This document shows, piece by piece, positions 1-9,733 of a stretch of DNA of 64,000 nt. Source of the stretch: Paraburkholderia fungorum (GTDB lineage: Bacteria > Pseudomonadota > Gammaproteobacteria > Burkholderiales > Burkholderiaceae); contig NZ_CADFGE010000016.1 in the NCBI RefSeq assembly GCF_902833645.1, positions 62,001 through 126,000 on the forward strand, given 5' to 3'. Positions within the stretch are counted from its first letter, which is position 1, and each line of letters begins with the position of its first letter. The translations under genes and the position numbers were made by a program. The notes under the pieces are model-generated. The model did no database searches. It was not told where the DNA came from and saw nothing but the letters and a program-made list of their open reading frames with translations.

Positions 1-140
1 TATCCTTACATTAGCCTTCCTGACAATTCCGCCATTTTCGCGCCATGCAGGCGTTGGTGCTACCGATCTAGCATATTGGCTGACTCACCCGTCCTGGCTG
101 ATTCACCCCTCCCTTACCGGCATTCTTTCGGGCGCGTTTC

Positions 141-3100
141 ATGTGGATCGTCAACGTAGCGCTTAAGCGGCCATACACGTTCATCGTGATGGCCATTCTG
201 ATCCTGCTGGCGACGCCGTTCGTGCTGTTGACCACGCCGGTCGACGTGCTGCCGGAGATCAATATTCCGGTGGTCAGCATCATCTGGAGTTATACGGGCT
301 TGTCGGCCGAGGACATGGCCAACCGCATCACGTCCGTCAACGAGCGCAGTCTGACCACTACGGTCAACGACATCGAGCACATTGAATCGCAGTCGCTGGC
401 GGGCATCACGATTCTCAAGGTGTTCCTGCAGCCGAATGCGAATATCCAGACCGCGATCGCGCAGACGGTGGCCGTCGAGCAGGCACAGCTCAAGCAGATG
501 CCGCCGGGCGCGACGCCGCCTCTTGTGATCAGCTATTCGGCCTCCAGCATTCCAGTGATCCAGCTCGGCTTGTCGAGCCCGAAGCTTTCCGAGCAGGCGC
601 TCAACGACACCGCGCTGAACTTTTTGCGCCCGCAACTGGTAACGATTCCGGGCGCGGCCGTGCCCTATCCGTACGGCGGCAAATCGCGTCTGATCTCGGT
701 CGACCTCGACACGCGTGCGTTGCTTGCGAAGGGCCTGACGCCTTTGGACGTCGTCAGCGCATTCAATGCGCAAAACCTGATTCTGCCGACCGGCACGGCC
801 AAGATCGGGCCGCGGGAATACACCATCAACATGAACGGCTCACCCGCCACGGTGGAGGGACTCAACGACATTCCGGTGCGCACGCTCAATGGCGCGACAA
901 CGTACCTGCGTGAAGTGGCCCATGTGCGCGACGGTTTTTCGCCGCAGACCAATATCGTGCGGCAGAACGGCCACCGCGGCGTGCTGATCTCGGTGCTGAA
1001 GAGCGGCAGCGCGTCGACACTTTCGATCGTCAATACGCTGAAAGAATTGCTGCCAAACGTGCGCGCCGCGTTGCCGCCGGACTTGAGCATCACGGCCCTG
1101 TTCGACCAGTCCGTCTTCGTGAAAGCGGCCGTACAGGGCGTAGTGCGCGAAGCGTTGGTGGCCGCTGCGCTGACTGCGGCGATGATCCTGCTGTTCCTCG
1201 GTAACTGGCGCAGCACCTGCATCATCGCGATTTCGATCCCGCTGTCGATTCTGTCTTCGCTGATCGCTTTGCATGCGCTCGGCCAAACCATCAACATCAT
1301 GACGCTGGGGGGCCTTGCGCTGGCGGTCGGGATCCTTGTCGACGACGCGACGGTGACGATCGAAAACATCGAACGGCACCTGCATATGGGTACGAATCTT
1401 CACGATGCGATTCTCGACGGCGCCGGCGAAATCGCGGTGCCGGCGCTGGTCTCGACGCTGTGTATCTGTATCGTGTTCGTGCCGATGTTCTTCCTGACCG
1501 GCGTCGCGCGTTATCTGTTCGTGCCGCTTGCGGAAGCGGTGGTGTTCGCGATGCTCGCCTCGTACGTGCTGTCGCGTACGCTGGTGCCGACGCTCGCCAT
1601 GCTGCTGATGGGCCATGCGCACAAGCCCAAGGCGAATGCCAGACCGAATCTGTTTCGCCGCCTCTATCTGCGTTTCGATAACGGCTTCGAGCGCATGCGT
1701 TCCGCCTACATTGTGATTCTCAGCAGCGTGCTGGTGCGTCGCGGCAGGTTTGGCGGCATATTTCTCTGCTTCTGCGTGGTGTCGATGGGGCTGGTTTTCG
1801 TGCTCGGCGAGGACTTTTTCCCGAGTGTCGACGCCGGCGACATTCGTCTGCATATGCGTGCGCCGACCGGCACGCGCATCGAGGAAACCGCGCGTCTCGC
1901 GGACGAGGTCGAGAAGGTGATTCGCCAGGTCGTGCCGACTGATGAACTCGGCACGATCCTGGATAACCTCGGCTTGCCGTATAGCGGTATCAACCTCTCG
2001 TATAGCAACGCGGGGACGATCGGCACGCTCGATGGCGAAATTCAGGTGGCCCTGAAGGAAAACCACAAGCCGACGCAAGGCTATATGGACAAACTGCGCG
2101 CGATCCTGCCGCAGCGCTTTCCGGGCGTCGAGTTCTTCTTTCAACCGGCGGACATCGTCACGCAGATTCTCAATTTCGGCCTGCCCGCCGCCGTCGACGT
2201 GCAGATTTCCGGTGCGGATCAGCAGGGCAACTTCGACGTCGCACGCAAGCTGCTGAAGCAGGTCCGGATGATTCCCGGTACGGTCGACACGCACATCCAG
2301 CAGAAACTGGACGAACCGGCGATCAATCTTCAGATGGATCGCACGCGCCTGCAGCAACTCAATCTGAGCGCAAGCAACGTGGCGCAAAACGTGCTGATTT
2401 CGTTGTCGGGCAGTTCGCAGACTTCGCCGGGGTTCTGGTTCAACGACAAAAATGGTGTGGAGTACAGCGTCGGGGTGCAAACTCCGCAGTATCGGATTTC
2501 GTCGATCGATGAATTGTTGCGCACACCGGTGTCGGGTTCCGCCACGGGGCCGACCCAACTGCTCGGCAACCTGGTGCGGGTCTCGCCGCACACCCAGTTC
2601 GCGGACGTCACGCACTACAACATCAGACCGGTGATCGACCTGTACGTGAGCGTCGAGAAGCGCGATCTCGGCAGCGTGGCGAATCAGGTCGACAAGCTCG
2701 TCGATAACGTGCGCGCCTCGCTGCCGCGCGGCAGCCAGATCATCGTGCGCGGCCAGGTGCAGACCATGCGCAGTTCGTTCTTCGGTCTGGGCCTCGGCGT
2801 GGCGATGGCAATCGTGCTGGTGTATCTGCTGATCGTGGTGAATTTCCAGTCGTGGGTCGATCCGCTGATCATCATCAGCGCGTTGCCTGCGGCGCTGGCA
2901 GGCATCGTGTGGATGCTGTTCCTGACCGGCACGCATCTGAGCGTGCCGGCCTTGACCGGCGCGATCATGACGATGGGTGTCGCGACCGCCAACAGTATTT
3001 TGATGGTGTCGTTCGCGCGCCAGCGGCTCTCCGCCGGCGCACCGCCGCTTACCGCCGCGCTCGAAGCCGGTGCGAGCCGGATCAGGCCGGTGCTGATGAC

Positions 3101-3377
3101 CGCGTTCGCGATGATCATCGGCATGATTCCGATGGCGCTCGGTCTCGGTGAAGGCGCCGAACAGAACGCGCCGCTGGGCCGCGCGGTGATCGGCGGCTTG
3201 CTGTTCGCCACCGTCTCCACGCTGTTTTTCGTGCCGGTGGTGTTCGCTGGCATTCATACCCGCCTCGCGCGGCGCCATCGCGACGATGACGACACGGATA
3301 GTACGGGCAGCCACGGCGCCGGCCATGGCAACGACGGCCCCACGTTGGACCACGGCGGTGATGGCAAGCCCGCGTAA
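141..3377 (+). CDS. RND efflux transporter permease (HAE1/AcrB-like)
   Basis: Inner-membrane proton-driven pump of a tripartite efflux system, 1078 residues, the usual size for the family. The N-terminus (MWIVNVALKRPYTF) is the cytoplasmic start plus TM1. Two large periplasmic loops follow TM1 and TM7. The TM4 motif GILVDDATVTIENIER carries the paired Asp (about residues 401-402) typical of drug/hydrophobe (HAE) pumps rather than metal (HME) pumps. Adaptor and outer-membrane genes follow directly, so this is the first gene of the operon. No clear Shine-Dalgarno precedes the ATG; the start rests on the conserved N-terminus. The C-terminal ~35 residues form an unusual His/Asp/Gly-rich cytoplasmic tail. 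The substrate cannot be read from the sequence. Confidence 0.93.
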   Translation: MWIVNVALKRPYTFIVMAILILLATPFVLLTTPVDVLPEINIPVVSIIWSYTGLSAEDMANRITSVNERSLTTTVNDIEHIESQSLAGITILKVFLQPNANIQTAIAQTVAVEQAQLKQMPPGATPPLVISYSASSIPVIQLGLSSPKLSEQALNDTALNFLRPQLVTIPGAAVPYPYGGKSRLISVDLDTRALLAKGLTPLDVVSAFNAQNLILPTGTAKIGPREYTINMNGSPATVEGLNDIPVRTLNGATTYLREVAHVRDGFSPQTNIVRQNGHRGVLISVLKSGSASTLSIVNTLKELLPNVRAALPPDLSITALFDQSVFVKAAVQGVVREALVAAALTAAMILLFLGNWRSTCIIAISIPLSILSSLIALHALGQTINIMTLGGLALAVGILVDDATVTIENIERHLHMGTNLHDAILDGAGEIAVPALVSTLCICIVFVPMFFLTGVARYLFVPLAEAVVFAMLASYVLSRTLVPTLAMLLMGHAHKPKANARPNLFRRLYLRFDNGFERMRSAYIVILSSVLVRRGRFGGIFLCFCVVSMGLVFVLGEDFFPSVDAGDIRLHMRAPTGTRIEETARLADEVEKVIRQVVPTDELGTILDNLGLPYSGINLSYSNAGTIGTLDGEIQVALKENHKPTQGYMDKLRAILPQRFPGVEFFFQPADIVTQILNFGLPAAVDVQISGADQQGNFDVARKLLKQVRMIPGTVDTHIQQKLDEPAINLQMDRTRLQQLNLSASNVAQNVLISLSGSSQTSPGFWFNDKNGVEYSVGVQTPQYRISSIDELLRTPVSGSATGPTQLLGNLVRVSPHTQFADVTHYNIRPVIDLYVSVEKRDLGSVANQVDKLVDNVRASLPRGSQIIVRGQVQTMRSSFFGLGLGVAMAIVLVYLLIVVNFQSWVDPLIIISALPAALAGIVWMLFLTGTHLSVPALTGAIMTMGVATANSILMVSFARQRLSAGAPPLTAALEAGASRIRPVLMTAFAMIIGMIPMALGLGEGAEQNAPLGRAVIGGLLFATVSTLFFVPVVFAGIHTRLARRHRDDDDTDSTGSHGAGHGNDGPTLDHGGDGKPA

Positions 3378-3390
3378 CGTTAATTGACGG

Positions 3391-3429
3391 CTGACTGAGA
3401 TAGCTGACTGAGATGACTGACTGAGATGA
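3391..3429 (+). repeat. Three tandem 13-bp repeats over the adaptor start codon
   Basis: CTGACTGAGATGA occurs three times in a row (3391-3403 with ATAG at the end, 3404-3416, 3417-3429). The adaptor ATG (3426) lies in the third copy. The second copy has an ATG 13 bp upstream in another frame. The repeats fill the intergenic space between permease and adaptor. Confidence 0.9.
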
Positions 3430-4649
3430 CCGAAAAAACTCATGCATCGCTGGCGATTCCCGCGCGGGAGACCGAAGGCGGCCACAGCTTGCCGCCGCGC
3501 AATCGCGAATGGAAGCGCGCCAAAATCGCCGTCTGGATCGTGCTGGCGCTGCTCGCCGTGGGGGCATTGCGCACCGTGGTCGCGAACATTCTGCAGAGCC
3601 GCGCAGTCGTCGCCACGACAACGCAGAACGCCACGCAGTACGTGAACGTGGTCAGCCCGACGGAAACGGGCGGTGGCGGCCATACCTTGCTGCCGGGCAC
3701 GCTGCGCGGCTATGTCGAGTCGCCGATCTACGCGCGCGCCACCGGCTATCTGCTGCACTGGTACGTCGATATCGGCGCTCGCGTGAAGCAAGGTCAACTG
3801 CTTGCGGATCTGGACACGCCGGAAATTGACCAGGAACTCGCGCAGGCTCTCGCGCAGCGTCAACAGGCCAGTTCGAGTCTCGAGCTTGCCAAAAGCTCGG
3901 CGCAACGCTGGCAGCAACTGCGTCAACGCGATGCGGTCTCGCAGCAGGAACTCGACGAACGGCAGAGCGCTTACACGCAGGATGTCGCCAATCTCGCCGC
4001 CGCCGACGCCAATGTGAAGCGCCTCCAGCAACTCGAATCGTTCAAGCGCATCGTCGCGCCGTTTGCGGGCGTGGTCACGCAGCGCAATGTCGACGTCGGC
4101 GATCTGATCGATGCGGGCAGCGGCACGAGCCGCGCGTTGTTTGCTCTTGCGCAGTCGGACCCGTTGCGAGTCTATGTGCAACTGCCGCAGGCTTACGCGC
4201 AGAACGTGTCGGTCGGACAGGACGTGGTGGTCACGCAGGCTGAACTGCCGGGTCAGCAGTTCCACGGCAAGATCACGCACATCTCCGGCGCGATCGACGT
4301 ACCAACCCGTTCACTGCAGATCGAAGTGACCTTGCCGAATCCCGACGGCACGCTGCGGCCCGGCGCCTATGTGCAGGTTGCGGTGCCCGCGGCCGCTCAT
4401 GCGCAATTGTCGGTGCCGGGTAATGCGCTGCTGTTTCGCGCCGAAGGTCCGCGGCTCGCGGTGGTCGATGCGAAGGGTAATGTGACGTTGCGCAAAGTGG
4501 TGATCGCGCAGGACCTGGGGCAATCGCTCGAAATCGAGAGCGGCATCGAGGCGAGCGACAAAATCATCATCAACCCGAGCGATTCGATCTCGGACGGCGA
4601 TCATGTGCAGATCGCGCCGCCGCAGAAAAACGGCAAGGGGGCGTCGTGA
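3426..4649 (+). CDS. RND efflux periplasmic adaptor subunit (membrane fusion protein)
   Basis: The 407-residue adaptor links the inner-membrane pump to the outer-membrane channel. After ~35 cytoplasmic residues there is one TM anchor (about 36-56). A split lipoyl domain follows (YVESPIYARATGYLLHWYVDIGARVKQGQLLADLDTPEI, described here by its ends), then an alpha-helical hairpin rich in Gln/Ala, the second lipoyl half (RIVAPFAGVVTQRNVDVGD) and beta-barrel and membrane-proximal domains. The gene lies 48 bp after the permease, and its stop overlaps the start of the outer-membrane gene. The Shine-Dalgarno is poor (GAG in a tandem repeat), so expression may depend on coupling. Confidence 0.92.
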   Translation: MTEKTHASLAIPARETEGGHSLPPRNREWKRAKIAVWIVLALLAVGALRTVVANILQSRAVVATTTQNATQYVNVVSPTETGGGGHTLLPGTLRGYVESPIYARATGYLLHWYVDIGARVKQGQLLADLDTPEIDQELAQALAQRQQASSSLELAKSSAQRWQQLRQRDAVSQQELDERQSAYTQDVANLAAADANVKRLQQLESFKRIVAPFAGVVTQRNVDVGDLIDAGSGTSRALFALAQSDPLRVYVQLPQAYAQNVSVGQDVVVTQAELPGQQFHGKITHISGAIDVPTRSLQIEVTLPNPDGTLRPGAYVQVAVPAAAHAQLSVPGNALLFRAEGPRLAVVDAKGNVTLRKVVIAQDLGQSLEIESGIEASDKIIINPSDSISDGDHVQIAPPQKNGKGAS

Positions 4650-6214
4650 TCGCGAAGCAGGCGGGCGCTGACCGGGCACTCACATCACGAACGTCACACG
4701 CGTCACGCAGTGCGCTTGCGGCACTCGCGGCCGCCGCAAGCGCGGCATTGCTGGCCGCATGCACCGTCGGCCCGGATTATCAGCGACCGCAAGCCGAAGT
4801 GCCGCCGGACTGGCAAACCGATTCGTACTGGCGCGTCGCGGCGCCTTCGCATGCACCGATGTCGCCGGACTGGTGGAGCGCGTTCGGCGACCCGACGCTC
4901 ACCGCGCTGGAAACGCAGGCTCTGGCGCAGAATCAGACGCTGGCCGCGGCAAGCGCGCATTATGAGCAGGCCAAAGCGACGCTCGCCAACACCCGTGCGC
5001 AGCAGATTCCCGAGGTCGATCTGAGCGCGACCGGCTCGCGCTTCCGCATTTCACAGAACCGGCCGCAAACGAATTACGCCACGCCGACTGTGTCGACGGT
5101 GCAGAACAACGTGCAGCTCGGCCCGACCATCAACTACGACACCGATCTATTCGGCCGGATACGTCGCGAGGTGGAAGGCGCCACGGCTTCGGCGCAGCAA
5201 TCGGCCGACGACCTCGCCAACGCGCGCCTCGTCCTCACTACCGATCTCGCCACCGACTATTTCTCGCTGCGTGAACTCGACGCCGAGATCGACGTGCTGA
5301 ATCAATCGGTGAAACTGCAGCAGAAGGCGCTCGATTACGTCACGGCCGAGCACGATCTCGGCTCGGTGTCCGGGCTCGACGTGCTGCAGCAGAAGTCGCT
5401 GCTCGATTCGACCCGGGTGCAGGCGCAACTGCTGCTGAATCAGCGCGCGCAGCAAGAGCACGCGATTGCCGCGCTGATCGGCGTACCCGCGCCGCAGTTC
5501 GCAATCGAGTCTCGCGTGCTCGCCACGCAGGTGCCGCCGATTCCGCTTGGGCTGCCGAGCGACGTATTGCAACGGCGCCCGGATATCGCCTCGGCCGAGC
5601 GCGCGATGGCGGCCGCGAACGCGCAGATCGGCGTCGCCAAGGCGGCGTTTTTCCCGAGCCTGACGCTGACGCCGGGCATCGGCTGGGAAAGCACGCAGTT
5701 CGCCAGCCTGCTGAGCGCGCCAACGCTGATGTGGACGCTCGGCGCGACGGTCGGCCAGGTGTTGTTCGACGGCGGCCGCCGCGCGGCCAACGTGAAATAC
5801 GCGAGCGAAGGCTACAAGGCGACCGAGGCGAACTATCGGCAAACCGTGCTGAACGCATTCCAGCAGGTGCAGGACGGCATCACCGGTCTGTCGGTGCTGG
5901 ACGGCGCGGCGAAGCAGTCGCACGAGGCGGTGAGCGATGCGCAGCATCTGCTGGCGCTCGCCAACGATCGTTATTCGGGCGGCCTCGTCGCCTATCTCGA
6001 CGTCATCACCGCGCAGCAGTCGCTGCTCACCAGCGAGCGCCAGGACGTGCAGATTCATGGTCAGCAGATGACGCTGTCGGTGTCGCTGGTGAAGGCGCTC
6101 GGCGGCGGCTGGGAGGGTGCCGGCACGGACATGTCGGGCACGCAGCGGCCCGGCGATGCAACCAACGCAACGAACGCAACGAACACGAAGGAGGCGATGG
6201 TTCCCGCGAAGTGA
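4646..6214 (+). CDS. RND efflux outer-membrane lipoprotein (NodT/OprM family)
   Basis: Outer-membrane channel of the tripartite pump, 522 residues. It begins with GTG in a GTGA overlap with the adaptor stop, which suggests translational coupling. A signal peptide ends in the lipobox LLAAC at about residue 39, followed by TVGPDYQRP, the hallmark of this family. Two OEP repeats follow; the conserved LQRRPDIASAERAMAAANAQIGVAKAAFFPS region sits near residues 310-340 (ends quoted only as landmarks). The C-terminal ~25 residues are low complexity, with a repeated Asn-Ala-Thr tract encoded by tandem aacgca triplets near 6165-6185. Confidence 0.93.
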   Translation: MIAKQAGADRALTSRTSHASRSALAALAAAASAALLAACTVGPDYQRPQAEVPPDWQTDSYWRVAAPSHAPMSPDWWSAFGDPTLTALETQALAQNQTLAAASAHYEQAKATLANTRAQQIPEVDLSATGSRFRISQNRPQTNYATPTVSTVQNNVQLGPTINYDTDLFGRIRREVEGATASAQQSADDLANARLVLTTDLATDYFSLRELDAEIDVLNQSVKLQQKALDYVTAEHDLGSVSGLDVLQQKSLLDSTRVQAQLLLNQRAQQEHAIAALIGVPAPQFAIESRVLATQVPPIPLGLPSDVLQRRPDIASAERAMAAANAQIGVAKAAFFPSLTLTPGIGWESTQFASLLSAPTLMWTLGATVGQVLFDGGRRAANVKYASEGYKATEANYRQTVLNAFQQVQDGITGLSVLDGAAKQSHEAVSDAQHLLALANDRYSGGLVAYLDVITAQQSLLTSERQDVQIHGQQMTLSVSLVKALGGGWEGAGTDMSGTQRPGDATNATNATNTKEAMVPAK

Positions 6215-6281
6215 GCCGCCCGACGAATGACACGGCCAGACAGGAAGGCGGGAAACGGGAAACGGAAAACGAGGCGTTTCG

Positions 6282-6287
6282 TATAAT
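6282..6287 (+). promoter_or_regulatory. Possible -10 box ahead of the efflux two-component pair
   Basis: TATAAT occurs 20 bp upstream of the regulator ATG in the 93-bp gap after the outer-membrane gene. No good -35 hexamer is present 17 bp upstream (GAAACG), so it may be an activator-dependent promoter or chance. Confidence 0.3.
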
Positions 6288-6307
6288 GCAGATACAAGGG
6301 GATGCGC

Positions 6308-6994
6308 ATGAAATTGCTGATCGTTGAAGACGAGCATAAGGTGGTGGACTACCTGCGCTCCGGTTTGACAGAGCAAGGCTGGGTCGTCGACGTCGCGCTC
6401 GACGGCGAGGAAGGCATGCATCTGGCCACCGAATTCGATTACGACGTAATCGTCCTCGACGTGATGCTGCCCAAACGCGACGGTTTCAGCGTGCTCAAGG
6501 CGCTGCGCATGCGCAAGTCGACCCCGGTCATCATGCTGACGGCGCGCGATCATGTGAACGACCGCGTGCGGGGTTTGCGCGAAGGCGCGGACGACTACCT
6601 CACCAAGCCCTTTTCCTTTCTCGAGCTGGTCGAGCGGTTGCATGCATTGGCGCGCCGCACGCGCTCGCAGGAATCCACATTGATTTCCGTGGGCGATTTA
6701 TTCGTCGATCTGATCGGCCGGCGCGCCACCCGCGACGGCGTGCGTCTCGATCTGACCGCCAAGGAATTCCAGTTGCTCAGCGTGCTGGCGCGCCGCCAGG
6801 GCGACATTCTCTCGAAGACCGCGATTACCGAACTCGTGTGGGACGTCAACTTCGACAGCCATACGAACGTGGTCGAAACCGCGATCAAGCGGCTGCGCGC
6901 CAAACTCGACGGCCCGTTTCCCTCGAAGCTGCTGCACACCGTGCGCGGCATGGGCTACGTGCTCGAAGTACGTGAAGAGGCGGAGCAAACATGA
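6308..6994 (+). CDS. OmpR-family response regulator of the efflux locus
   Basis: 228-residue DNA-binding regulator. The receiver domain (1-~115) has the acidic pair (VEDE), phospho-acceptor Asp near residue 51 (VLDVMLP) and the Lys of TKPF. A winged-helix domain follows (LTAKEFQLLSVLARRQG ... RLRAKLDG ... RGMGYVLE). An in-frame ATG at 6302 directly abuts AAGGGG; the ATG at 6308 lies 6 bp from it, so 6308 is chosen. The regulator resembles the CzcR/IrlR group, which often controls neighbouring RND pumps. It overlaps the kinase by ATGA. Confidence 0.93.
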   Translation: MKLLIVEDEHKVVDYLRSGLTEQGWVVDVALDGEEGMHLATEFDYDVIVLDVMLPKRDGFSVLKALRMRKSTPVIMLTARDHVNDRVRGLREGADDYLTKPFSFLELVERLHALARRTRSQESTLISVGDLFVDLIGRRATRDGVRLDLTAKEFQLLSVLARRQGDILSKTAITELVWDVNFDSHTNVVETAIKRLRAKLDGPFPSKLLHTVRGMGYVLEVREEAEQT

Positions 6995-8415
6995 ACCGTT
7001 CTATTGCACGCCGCCTTGCGCTGATGTTCGCGCTGGTGGCGCTGCTCGTGTTCACGCTGGTAGGAACCGGGCTCTTTGTGGTGTTGCGCACGCAACTTCA
7101 GCATCACCTGCGCGAGTCGCTCGACGATCGCACGGAGATCGCGCGCATCATCGTCTCTCATGCGGTGACGCCGGAAAAGTGGCGCATGGCGCGTGAAAAA
7201 CTCACCGACATGACGCCGCGCGACGGCAGCACCATCTATGCGGTGTCGAGTGCCGATCCGTATTTCCACTACGGCAAGCTGGTCGAAGGCCCAGTGGTAT
7301 CGAGCTGGGCGGGCGGCTACGCGACTATTGCACCAGCCGGCGGCGGCGCGGACATGCTGACTATCACCGTGCCGATAGCGGCTAATGGCGCCCGCCCAGC
7401 GGTGCAATTGCAGGTCGCCGCCAGTTGTTCGCCCAACTTCCGCACCATGCGCGTGTTCGGCTCGGCGCTCGCCGCGCTGTCCGCGTTGGGCAGTCTCGCC
7501 GTGCTGCTGCTGAGTTACTCGGTCACCCGGCTGGGTCTCGCGCCGTTGACGCGCCTGACGCGAGATGCGTCCGCAGTGAGCCCGAACAACCGCTCGCAAC
7601 GTCTGAATACCGCTTCGCTGCCGCTCGAACTGAACGATCTGGCCAACTCCTTCAACGGCGCACTCGAACGTCTGGACGGCGCTTATGGCCGCCTCGAATC
7701 GTTCAACGCGGACGTCGCTCACGAACTGCGTACGCCGGTGACGATTCTGATCGGTCAGACCGAAGTGGCATTGACGCGCAACCGCTCGGTCGACGATTTG
7801 CGTCATACGCTGCAATCGAATCTCGAAGAGTTCGAACGCCTGCGCGCGATCATCAACGACATGCTGTTCCTCGCCCGTGCCGACCAGGGCGAGCGCGCGA
7901 CGGGGCTCGTCGAAGTGTCGCTGGCCGCGGAAGTCGCGCACACGCTGGAGTTTCTGGAGATCCCATTTGAAGAAGCCCGCGTGCACGCGCAGTTGCGCGG
8001 CGATGCGGTGGCGCGCGTGAACCGCTCGCTCTTCGGGCGTGCGTGCACGAATCTGCTGATGAACGCGATCCAGCACTGCGCGCCTGGCGCGGCGATCACG
8101 GTGACGATTTCGAACACGCCGGATCAGGTGCGCGTGGCGGTGGCCAACCCTGGCGAGCCCATCGAGCCGGGCGTGCTCGAACACCTGTTCGACCGCTTCT
8201 ATCGCGCGGAAGTGTCTCGCACCAATAGCCGCGAAAACCACGGGCTGGGTCTCGCGATCGTGAAGGCGATTGCGGAGATGCATCGCGGCGCGGTGTCGGC
8301 GGAAAGCGCGAACGGGATCAATACGTTCACGTTTTCGATTGCGGCCTCGAGTGTGGAAACCAGCGCCCCGGCGGCACGCGCGAATGCCGGTGTCGCGGCG
8401 GTGGCCGCGGGTTAA
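6991..8415 (+). CDS. Sensor histidine kinase of the efflux locus (CzcS/IrlS-like)
   Basis: 474-residue membrane kinase, cognate partner of the preceding regulator (ATGA overlap). TM1 is at about 10-32, then a ~120-residue periplasmic sensor, TM2 at about 155-178 and a HAMP domain. The H-box DVAHELRTPV has the phospho-accepting His near 244, followed by the N-box (NLLMNAIQHC) and the G-box (HGLGLAIVKAI). The layout fits heavy-metal sensor kinases, but no metal-binding cluster is obvious in the periplasmic part. The tail is Ala-rich. Confidence 0.92.
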   Translation: MNRSIARRLALMFALVALLVFTLVGTGLFVVLRTQLQHHLRESLDDRTEIARIIVSHAVTPEKWRMAREKLTDMTPRDGSTIYAVSSADPYFHYGKLVEGPVVSSWAGGYATIAPAGGGADMLTITVPIAANGARPAVQLQVAASCSPNFRTMRVFGSALAALSALGSLAVLLLSYSVTRLGLAPLTRLTRDASAVSPNNRSQRLNTASLPLELNDLANSFNGALERLDGAYGRLESFNADVAHELRTPVTILIGQTEVALTRNRSVDDLRHTLQSNLEEFERLRAIINDMLFLARADQGERATGLVEVSLAAEVAHTLEFLEIPFEEARVHAQLRGDAVARVNRSLFGRACTNLLMNAIQHCAPGAAITVTISNTPDQVRVAVANPGEPIEPGVLEHLFDRFYRAEVSRTNSRENHGLGLAIVKAIAEMHRGAVSAESANGINTFTFSIAASSVETSAPAARANAGVAAVAAG

Positions 8416-8425
8416 TCGTCGCGGG

Positions 8426-9592
8426 TCAATCGTCGTTGGTGAAAGGCAAATCGGCCTGAACCGGTACGCGCGTCTTCACCGTTTGCGCATTGGCCGGTGT
8501 CAATGCGCTGACGCGCACACCCAGCAGCCGCAGCTTGCGGTTCAATTCCACCCGTCGCAGACACTCGGTTGCCGCGCGCCGGATCTCGGTGGCGTCGGCC
8601 GTCGGTTCGTCGAGCGTCAGGTCGCGCGTGACCGTGCGGAAATCGTCGTAGCGCAGCTTGATACCCACCGTGCGGCCCACATAGCCCTTCCTCACCAGGT
8701 CTTCCGCGACCCGCACGCACAAGCCGGTAAACGAACTGGACAGGGCCGGCCGATCGTGGCGCGGATGCAGATCGCGTTCGAAGGTCGTCTCGCGGCTCAT
8801 CGACTTTGGTTCCGATTCGACCACCACCGGCCGCTCGTCGTAGCCTTGCGCGACTTGCATGAGCCAGGCCGAGTAGCTGCGTCCGAAGTGATCCTGCAAC
8901 AGGCCCGCGTCTGCCGCCGCCAGATCGCCGACCGTGGCGAGACCGAGCGCGGTGAGCTTCTCCGCCGCCTTCGGTCCGATCCCGTTGACCTTGCGCACCG
9001 GCAACGGCCACACCCGCAGCGGCACGTCCTCCGGCGTCAGAATCGTGAGGCCGTCGGGTTTGTCGAGTTCGGAGCCGACCTTCGCCAGCAGCTTGTTCGG
9101 CGCGACGCAGATGGAGCAGGTGAGGCCGGTTGCCTGATTGACGGCCTGCTTGATGCGCGCGGCGATCTCGCGCGGCTCGCCGGGCAGCTCGGTGAGGTCG
9201 ATGTAGATTTCGTCGATGCCGCGGTCTTCGATCCGGTCCGTGAAGGTCGCGACCGCCGCCTTGAACAGGCGCGAGTAGTGGCGATACGACTCGAAATCGG
9301 TGGGCAGCAGAATCGCATCCGGCGCGAGCACGGCGGCTTTCATCATGCCCATCGCGGAGAACACGCCGAGCGCGCGGGCTTCGTAAGTGGAGGTGGTCAC
9401 CACGCCGCGGCCCGCGTAATCGCGCAGCTTTGCGAAGCGGCGGCTGCCGTCTTCAAGCGTTTGCGGCGCGCCGTTGCGCCCGCCGCCGATCACCACCGCC
9501 TTGCCGCGCAGTTCGGGATAGCGCAGGAGTTCGACTGACGCGTAGAACGCGTCCATGTCCAGATGCGCAATACGGCGGCTTGCAGAACTCAT
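8426..9592 (-). CDS. dinB: DNA polymerase IV (Y family)
   Basis: 388-residue translesion polymerase. The catalytic palm motif LDMDAFYASVE lies near the N-terminus and the second acidic motif (RGIDEIYIDLTE) near residue 105. The helix-hairpin-helix region (VRKVNGIGPKAAEKL) and little-finger domain follow. The start is set at the ATG giving MSSASRRIAHLDMDAF; a longer frame upstream lacks family similarity. The stop is 10 bp from the convergent kinase stop. No LexA-like CTGT...ACAG box was noticed in the short upstream gap. Confidence 0.95.
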   Translation of the reverse strand: MSSASRRIAHLDMDAFYASVELLRYPELRGKAVVIGGGRNGAPQTLEDGSRRFAKLRDYAGRGVVTTSTYEARALGVFSAMGMMKAAVLAPDAILLPTDFESYRHYSRLFKAAVATFTDRIEDRGIDEIYIDLTELPGEPREIAARIKQAVNQATGLTCSICVAPNKLLAKVGSELDKPDGLTILTPEDVPLRVWPLPVRKVNGIGPKAAEKLTALGLATVGDLAAADAGLLQDHFGRSYSAWLMQVAQGYDERPVVVESEPKSMSRETTFERDLHPRHDRPALSSSFTGLCVRVAEDLVRKGYVGRTVGIKLRYDDFRTVTRDLTLDEPTADATEIRRAATECLRRVELNRKLRLLGVRVSALTPANAQTVKTRVPVQADLPFTNDD

Positions 9593-9733
9593 GGATGGCG
9601 GATGGAATGACGGCACGGGACGCGAGCATAACAGTCGATGCGTGGCCCGTTGCCCGATGGTATGGCTGCTGCGTTGGGCGCCCGACATATCAGCCGTGAC
9701 GGGCTGTACGCCGGGCGCCAAACCATAATATTA

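Noticed and set aside
840..4280. A very long minus-strand open frame (over 1100 codons) across the RND permease and adaptor
   Set aside because: It mirrors the codon structure of the two real genes, is Arg/His/Gln-rich, has no domain and no ribosome site. Such frames are common in GC-rich DNA.
6991..8415. Calling the efflux kinase a specific copper or cobalt-zinc sensor
   Set aside because: The family resemblance is general; no metal-ligand cluster is visible in the sensor domain, and the pump is of the HAE type.
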